A DNA stretch of 64,000 nucleotides from Bradyrhizobium sp. sBnM-33 (GTDB lineage Bacteria > Pseudomonadota > Alphaproteobacteria > Rhizobiales > Xanthobacteraceae), in the NCBI RefSeq assembly GCF_032917945.1, contig NZ_CP136624.1, positions 1,736,001-1,800,000 of the forward strand, read 5' to 3'. Under the pieces are notes generated by a model. The model worked only from the letters and a program-made list of their open reading frames with translations, had not been told where the DNA came from and made no database searches. The number at the start of each line of letters is the position of its first letter. The first letter of the stretch is position 1. This document shows positions 61,001-64,000 of this stretch, in pieces. The position numbers and the translations under genes were made by a program.

Positions 61001-64000
61001 GTCATCCTCCCTGGTCTCCTCTTCCCTGGCCTTCGATGCCATAATCACGAGCCTGCTTGCGCCTTTGCTCTGTGGTGGCCACGCACAGCTTGTCAGGGAG
61101 GGAGACGAGGTCGAGGGGGTAAAGGAAAAGATCAGCTCGGGCTGCGGGATCATTGATATCACCCCCAGCCATCTGGATGTGCTTGGGCAACAGATGCTGG
61201 CGGACTCGGCCGCCAGCCAGGTTGGACTGTTTATCATCGGCGGTGAAGCGCTGTCGCATTCGACAATCGAGCTGTGGCGCAGGATCCAGCCCACGGCCAG
61301 ACTGGTGAATGAATACGGCCCCACCGAAACGATCGTCGGCTGTCTCTTTTATGAGGTTCCGACAGGGCCAGCTGTATCTGCGAACGTCCCGATCGGGCGT
61401 CCGATTGCGAACGCGCGGGTGTATCTTCTGGATGGTCATGGTGCGCTGGTTCCGTTTGGTGCGGTGGGGGAGCTTTACATCGGCGGGGCGGGGGTTGCGC
61501 GGGGCTATCTGAACCGTCCCGATCTGACGGCGGAGCGGTTCATCGCCAGTCCCTTTGTGGACGGCGATCGGCTGTACCGGACCGGGGACCTTGCGCGGTA
61601 CCTGCCGGACGGCAATCTGGAGTTTTTGGGCCGCAACGACGATCAGGTGAAGATCCGCGGCTTCCGGATCGAGCCGGGCGAGATCGCAGCGCGGCTGTCC
61701 GAGCACGCCTGGGTGCGCGATGCGGTAGTGGTGGCGCAAGAGGATCGCAGTGGCGAGCCGCGTCTGGTGGCCTATGTGGTCGCGGTGGCCGAGCATGCCG
61801 GCGAGGCGGAGGGATCTGAGCTTGCCGCCACCTTGCGCGCACATGTAAGTGCGCGATTGCCGGATTACATGGTGCCGAGTGCGTTCGTGCGGCTCGCGGC
61901 GCTGCCGCTGACGGTGAACGGCAAGCTGGATCGCAAGGCGCTGCCGCGGCCTGCGGATCAGGCGTATGCGCGAGGCATCTATGAGGCGCCGCAGGGCGAG
62001 ATCGAGACGGCGCTGGCGACGATCTGGGCAGAGCTTCTGGGTTTAGAGCGGGTCGGTCGCCACGACAACTTCTTCGCGCTGGGCGGCCACTCGCTGTTGG
62101 CGGTGCAACTGATGGAGCGTCTGCGACGGCTGTCACTGGGGGTCGAGGTGCGGACCTTGTTCGCCAAGCCGGTGCTGGCCGATCTGGCCGCGAGCCTTGG
62201 CAACCATCACGAAGTGGCGGTCCCCGCCAACCTGATCACGGAGAGAAGCAGGGCGATTACGCCGCAGATGCTGCCGCTGATTGAGCTGGCTCAGCCGGAG
62301 ATCGATCGGATCGTCGCCACGGTGCCCGGTGGGGTCGGCAACATCCAGGATATTTATGGCTTGTCGCCGCTGCAGGACGGCATCCTGTTCCATCATCTGC
62401 TGGCCCGCCAAGGCGATCCGTACCTGCTGGTGTCGCAGATGGCGTTTGCCGAGCGTGGCGTGTTGGACCGCTATCTTGCCGCGGTTCAGCGGGTGGTGGA
62501 CCGGCACGACATTCTGCGCACGTCGTTTGTCTGGGAGGGGCTGTCGCGCCCGGCGCAGGTGGTGTGGCGGAAAGCGCCACTGGATGTGACCGAGGTTGAG
62601 CTGGATGGATCTGGCGGTCCTGGCCACGCGCAGCTCCGGCATCGGTTTGATCCGCGCGAGCACCGCATCGATCTTGGCCGGGCGCCGTTGTTGAGGTTTG
62701 TGATCGCGCGCGAGCCCGGCAGCGGGCGCTGGCTATTGCTGAAGCTGCAGCACCATTTGATCGGGGATCACGCCACCTCGGAAGTGATGCATGCCGAGAT
62801 TCGTGCGCTGCTCGGCGGGCACGAGCATGAGCTCGCAGCGCCGCAGCCGTTCCGCAATCTGGTGGCGCAGGCGCAGCTGGGCGTTGGAGCCAAAGCGCAC
62901 GAAGAGTTCTTCCGGACGATGCTGGGGGACATCGATGAGCCGACCACGCCGTTTGGGCTGAGTGAGGTCCGCGGCGACGGCAGCAGGTCCCATGAGGCGC
63001 GGCGAATGCTGCCGCAGCAACTGCACGAACGGCTGCGCAGCCAGGCGCGGCGGCTTGGGGTGAGCCTGGCGAGCCTGTGCCATCTGGCGTGGGGACAGGT
63101 GGTGGCGCGGAGCAGCGGACGAGAGCAGGTGGTGTTCGGCACGGTGCTGTTCGGCCGCATGCATGGCGGTGCCGGCGCCGACCACACCATGGGCCTGTTC
63201 ATCAACACCCTGCCGCTGCGGCTTGATCTGGACGGCACCGGGGTCGAGGCGAGCGTGCGGACCACCCACGCCCGGCTGGCCGAGTTGCTGGCGCATGAAC
63301 ATGCCTCGCTGGCGCTGGCGCAACGCTGCGGCGGCGTTGCATCGCCGGCGCCGCTGTTCAGTTCGTTGTTGAACTACCGCCACAACACCCCGGCGATGTC
63401 CTTCGGATCGGATGATGTGCTGTCTGGCGTGGAACGGCTGGGCGGGGAGGAGCGCACCAACTATCCGTTGACCTTGTCGGTGGAGGATTTTGGCAAGGCG
63501 CTCGGGCTGACCGCGGAAGCGGCGGAGCCGGTCTCTGCGGATCGGGTCTGCGGCTACATGCAGCGCGCGCTCGAGCAACTGGCTGATGCGCTGGAGCACG
63601 CGCCGAACACGCCGGTGTGCGACCTGGACATCCTACCACGTGATGAGCGCATCTACCTGTTGGAGGAGCTGAACCGGACGTCGGTCTCGTATCCAGCGGA
63701 GCGGTGCATCCATGAGCTGTTCGAGGCGGAGGTGCGCAAGGCGCCGGATGCGGTGGCGGTGGTCTGTGCGGAGGAACACCTGAGCTATGGCGAGCTCAAT
63801 GCGCGGGCGAACCGGCTGGCGCATCATCTGATCTCGCTCGGGGTGAGGCCGGATCAGCCGGTTGCGATCTGTCTTGAGCGCAGTCTGGCGATGGTGGTGG
63901 GGGTTTTGGCGATCCTCAAGGCGGGTGGCGCGTATCTGCCGCTGGACCCGGCCTATCCGTCCGCGCGGCTGCGGCAGGTTCTCGAGGATGCGGCACCGGG
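52089..64000 (+). CDS. NRPS 3: second formyltransferase-initiated peptide synthetase (5' part)
   Basis: Open from the ATG at 52089 to the window end, at least 3970 residues, so the 3' end is unseen. Order: F-(half C)-A1-T-(E/C)-A2-T-(E/C)-A3-T-(E/C)-A4 start. The F domain keeps [13 protein letters not shown] (Asn117, His119) and VDAG (Asp155). All three complete condensation domains read ILFHHLLARQGD, the dual epimerisation/condensation signature, with core HHLIGDH, so the first three residues should be D. Codes: A1 DGTKMGHIG, similar to A2 of NRPS 1; A2 and A3 both DATDIGEVG, the same as the first A domain of NRPS 2. The start GGTGAAGATG and about 110 bp before it are shared with NRPS 1. No internal stop or frameshift was detected. 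Confidence 0.9.
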   Translation, partial: MAHWSPLAQPNACESGDCGGQRLATSPIGSTVFVGSGTLAIRCAELAREKGHDIRAALCADATFADWAAHANIQCVGSIEELSTLLKTEPVEWIFSVANPFILPPVVFERARQGAFNYHDGPLPRYAGTHATSWALLAQEAEHGIAWHRIDHRVDAGALVVQRHVLIAPSDTALTLNLKCYEAAIEGFRELLTGLTNGELSARPQALVDRSVFPRRRRPDAAGCLRWDRSAQDLSAMTRALDFGPYHANPLCLSKVLVGDDVVAVRCLEVTVRRSGFPAGSLVEIHPRHWRVATGTEDVDVWFGGLDDQALDARALARCSDLDEGDRLPILNDGQARSITVTHEMLALRESFWRQRLEQFKILQLPYQSSSVAAAPPQWQSSSWLIPSALAELSPNDRTEYLLSAWLIYLARVTGESELRLGWTPAANGSRAGMKAVEVLIASVVPMEIIIDIGHDFAEVRRAVAAECARLRQYDSFARDLIARYPTLRGAEALRSRRPWPVGVTVTANSASPASNPSDTPLSGDLLTFEVCALEGSFRWHFDASRLAPPQIDRMTQHLQNLLCAVMTDAHRAVGRIELLSSDERTYLLEELNRTSVSYSAERCIHELFEAEVRKAPDAVAVVCAEEHLSYGELNARANRLAHHLISLGVRPDQPVAICLERSLAMVVGVLAILKAGGAYLPLDPAYPSARLRQVLEDAAPGLVLADAAGRAALADGLLDLTVVDLETATPAWANLPASDPDPRALGLTSRHLAYVIYTSGSTGTPKGVMVEHGNLVNYLQWSGRSYYKRALNGSPILHPLSFDGIVTTLFGPLLAGAKLRLLKPIAQIGSVAAVEQGQTYDLIKLTPSHLSMLNKRLDAYKGPAPTRALMVGGEALIPADIQFWQERFPNVRLINHYGPTEATIGSATFEISHAVEGLSSIPIGRPIANTRIYLLDGDGALVPFGAVGELYIGGAGVARGYLNRPDLTAERFIASPFVDGDRLYRTGDLARYLPDGNLEFLGRNDDQVKIRGFRIEPGEIAARLSEHAWVRDAVVVAQEDRSGEPRLVAYVVAVAEHAGEAEGSELAATLRAHVSARLPDYMVPSAFVRLAALPLTVNGKLDRKALPRPADQAYARGIYEAPQGEIETALATIWAELLGLERVGRHDNFFALGGHSLLAVQLMERLRRLSLGVEVRTLFAKPVLADLAASLGNHHEVAVPANLITERSRAITPQMLPLIELAQPEIDRIVATVPGGVGNIQDIYGLSPLQDGILFHHLLARQGDPYLLVSQMAFAERGVLDRYLAAVQRVVDRHDILRTSFVWEGLSRPAQVVWRKAPLDVTEVELDGSGGPGHAQLRHRFDPREHRIDLGRAPLLRFVIAREPGSGRWLLLKLQHHLIGDHATSEVMHAEIRALLGGHEHELAAPQPFRNLVAQAQLGVGAKAHEEFFRTMLGDIDEPTTPFGLSEVRGDGSRSHEARRMLPQQLHERLRSQARRLGVSLASLCHLAWGQVVARSSGREQVVFGTVLFGRMHGGAGADHTMGLFMNTLPLRLDLDGTGVEASVRTTHARLAELLAHEHASLALAQRCGGVASPAPLFSSLLNYRHNTPAMSFGSDDVLSGVERLGGEERTNYPLTLSVEDFGKALGLTAEAAEPVSADRVCGYMQRALEQLADALEHAPNTPVCDLDILPRDERIYLLEELNRTSVSYPAERCIHELFEAEVRKAPDAVAVVCAEEHLSYGELNARANRLAHHLISLGVRPDQPVAICLERSLVMVVGVLAILKAGGAYLPLDPAYPSARLRQVLEDAAPGLVLADAAGRTALGADALVDVTVVDLETATPAWAELPASDPDPRALGLTSRHLAYVIYTSGSTGTPKGVMVEHRGVANYLSWACEAYAPRSSSLVSSSLAFDAIITSLLAPLLCGGHAQLVREGDEVEGVKEKISSGCGIIDITPSHLDVLGQQMLADSAASQVGLFIIGGEALSHSTIELWRRIQPTARLVNEYGPTETIVGCLFYEVPTGPAVSANVPIGRPIANARVYLLDGHGAPVPFGAVGELYIGGAGVARGYLNRPDLTAERFIASPFVDGDRLYRTGDLARYLPDGNLEFLGRNDDQVKIRGFRIEPGEIAARLSEHAWVRDAVVVAQEDRSGEPRLVAYVVAVAEHAGEAEGSELAATLRAHVSARLPDYMVPSAFVRLAALPLTVNGKLDRKALPRPADQAYARGIYEAPQGEIETALATIWAELLGLERVGRHDNFFALGGHSLLAVQLMERLRRLSLGVEVRTLFAKPVLADLAASLGNHHEVAVPANLITERSRAITPQMLPLIELAQPEIDRIVATVPGGVGNIQDIYGLSPLQDGILFHHLLARQGDPYLLVSQMAFAERGVLDRYLAAVQRVVDRHDILRTSFVWEGLSRPAQVVWRKAPLDVTEVELDGSGGPGHAQLRHRFDPREHRIDLGRAPLLRFVIAREPGSGRWLLLKLQHHLIGDHATSEVMHAEIRALLGGHEHELAAPQPFRNLVAQAQLGVGAKAHEEFFRTMLGDIDEPTTPFGLSEVRGDGSRSHEARRMLPQQLHERLRSQARRLGVSLASLCHLAWGQVVARSSGREQVVFGTVLFGRMHGGAGADHTMGLFINTLPLRLDLDGTGVEASVRTTHARLAELLAHEHASLALAQRCGGVASPAPLFSSLLNYRHNTPAMSFGSDDVLSGVERLGGEERTNYPLTLSVEDFGKALGLTAEAAEPVSADRVCGYMQRALEQLADALEHAPNTPVCDLDILPRDERIYLLEELNRTSVSYPAERCIHELFEAEVRKAPDAVAVVCAEEHLSYGELNARANRLAHHLISLGVRPDQPVAICLERSLAMVVGVLAILKAGGAYLPLDPAYPSARLRQVLEDAAPGLVLADAAGRAALGTEALADVSVVDLTTATPAWAELPASDPDPRALGLTSRHLAYVIYTSGSTGTPKGVMVEHRGVANYLSWACEAYAPRSSSLVSSSLAFDAIITSLLAPLLCGGHAQLVREGDEVEGVKEKISSGCGIIDITPSHLDVLGQQMLADSAASQVGLFIIGGEALSHSTIELWRRIQPTARLVNEYGPTETIVGCLFYEVPTGPAVSANVPIGRPIANARVYLLDGHGALVPFGAVGELYIGGAGVARGYLNRPDLTAERFIASPFVDGDRLYRTGDLARYLPDGNLEFLGRNDDQVKIRGFRIEPGEIAARLSEHAWVRDAVVVAQEDRSGEPRLVAYVVAVAEHAGEAEGSELAATLRAHVSARLPDYMVPSAFVRLAALPLTVNGKLDRKALPRPADQAYARGIYEAPQGEIETALATIWAELLGLERVGRHDNFFALGGHSLLAVQLMERLRRLSLGVEVRTLFAKPVLADLAASLGNHHEVAVPANLITERSRAITPQMLPLIELAQPEIDRIVATVPGGVGNIQDIYGLSPLQDGILFHHLLARQGDPYLLVSQMAFAERGVLDRYLAAVQRVVDRHDILRTSFVWEGLSRPAQVVWRKAPLDVTEVELDGSGGPGHAQLRHRFDPREHRIDLGRAPLLRFVIAREPGSGRWLLLKLQHHLIGDHATSEVMHAEIRALLGGHEHELAAPQPFRNLVAQAQLGVGAKAHEEFFRTMLGDIDEPTTPFGLSEVRGDGSRSHEARRMLPQQLHERLRSQARRLGVSLASLCHLAWGQVVARSSGREQVVFGTVLFGRMHGGAGADHTMGLFINTLPLRLDLDGTGVEASVRTTHARLAELLAHEHASLALAQRCGGVASPAPLFSSLLNYRHNTPAMSFGSDDVLSGVERLGGEERTNYPLTLSVEDFGKALGLTAEAAEPVSADRVCGYMQRALEQLADALEHAPNTPVCDLDILPRDERIYLLEELNRTSVSYPAERCIHELFEAEVRKAPDAVAVVCAEEHLSYGELNARANRLAHHLISLGVRPDQPVAICLERSLAMVVGVLAILKAGGAYLPLDPAYPSARLRQVLEDAAP
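54917..64000 (+). repeat. Tandem near-identical NRPS modules, 3267-bp period
   Basis: The units 54917-58183, 58184-61450 and 61451-64000 (cut) repeat with a period of exactly 3267 bp (1089 codons). They comprise A-domain tail, T, dual E/C and the next A-domain core. Only scattered base changes are visible, such as ATGAACACC versus ATCAACACC (56667/59934) and a divergent tract at 60745-60840. Confidence 0.85.
57283..58204 (+). repeat. A-domain core shared with NRPS 2 (37257-38178)
   Basis: About 920 bp of A-domain core here is almost identical to 37257-38178 in NRPS 2 (constant offset 20026) and to 60550-61471. The flanks of each copy follow their own gene's sequence type instead. Confidence 0.8.

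Noticed and set aside
54917..64000. CRISPR or satellite-type repeat
   Set aside because: The period is exactly 1089 codons and encodes NRPS modules; no short repeats with spacers are present.
1..64000. tRNA or rRNA genes and island attachment sites
   Set aside because: No cloverleaf-like sequence, conserved T-arm or rRNA segment was recognised by eye; absence is not proven without a covariance-model search.

Overview
The window looks like part of a symbiosis or accessory island of a Bradyrhizobium-like alphaproteobacterium. The evidence is a hydrogenase-maturation gene run (hypF-C-D-E), a FixK/FNR-type box in front of a hemN-like gene, candidate NifA/sigma-54 promoters, and many broken insertion sequences (IS66, IS630, IS5, IS110, IS6, ISNCY, IS701, IS1182 types) separated by decayed genes. 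The genus is an inference from gene content.

Layout. 1-3413: 3' end of hypF, then hypC, hypD and hypE with overlapping or near-touching ends. 3414-5129: FixK-type box and a frameshifted hemN-like gene. 5409-9278: a small membrane protein, decayed DNA with an IS66 tail, and an OprB-like porin carrying an internal duplication. 9303-12923: IS630 tail, decayed hypothetical genes including a HEPN-like one, and an intact hipBA toxin-antitoxin operon behind four spaced operator-like repeats. 12924-25200: a graveyard of IS fragments, two 218/219-bp MITE-like elements, and a few surviving genes (GNAT acetyltransferase, TauD-type dioxygenase with a consensus sigma-54 promoter).

25202-46387: two adjacent giant NRPS genes, 2 nt apart. 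The first has a formyltransferase domain, a half condensation domain and three modules. The second has three modules, two of them introduced by dual epimerisation/condensation domains, and ends in a thioesterase. Together they should make an N-formylated hexapeptide. Manual specificity codes suggest formyl-Ser, an Asx-like residue, Ala, an unclear (Asx-like) D-residue, D-Thr and Gly. 46388-51600: an IS701 element sitting exactly on the NRPS stop codon, an IS1182 fragment, a sulfotransferase, an acyl carrier protein with an abnormal C-terminus, and a DUF2285-like protein.

51620-64000: a second formyltransferase-led NRPS runs off the window end (at least 3970 codons). It is preceded by two TGT-N10-ACA sites and an exact -24/-12 element; the first NRPS has one such site and a one-mismatch -24/-12 element at nearly the same distance from its start. 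The modules carry long near-identical repeats (3267-bp and 3297-bp periods) and patchwork adenylation domains, which points to recombination between assembly lines. The most notable proposal is that these formyl-peptide synthetases are switched on by NifA during nitrogen fixation.
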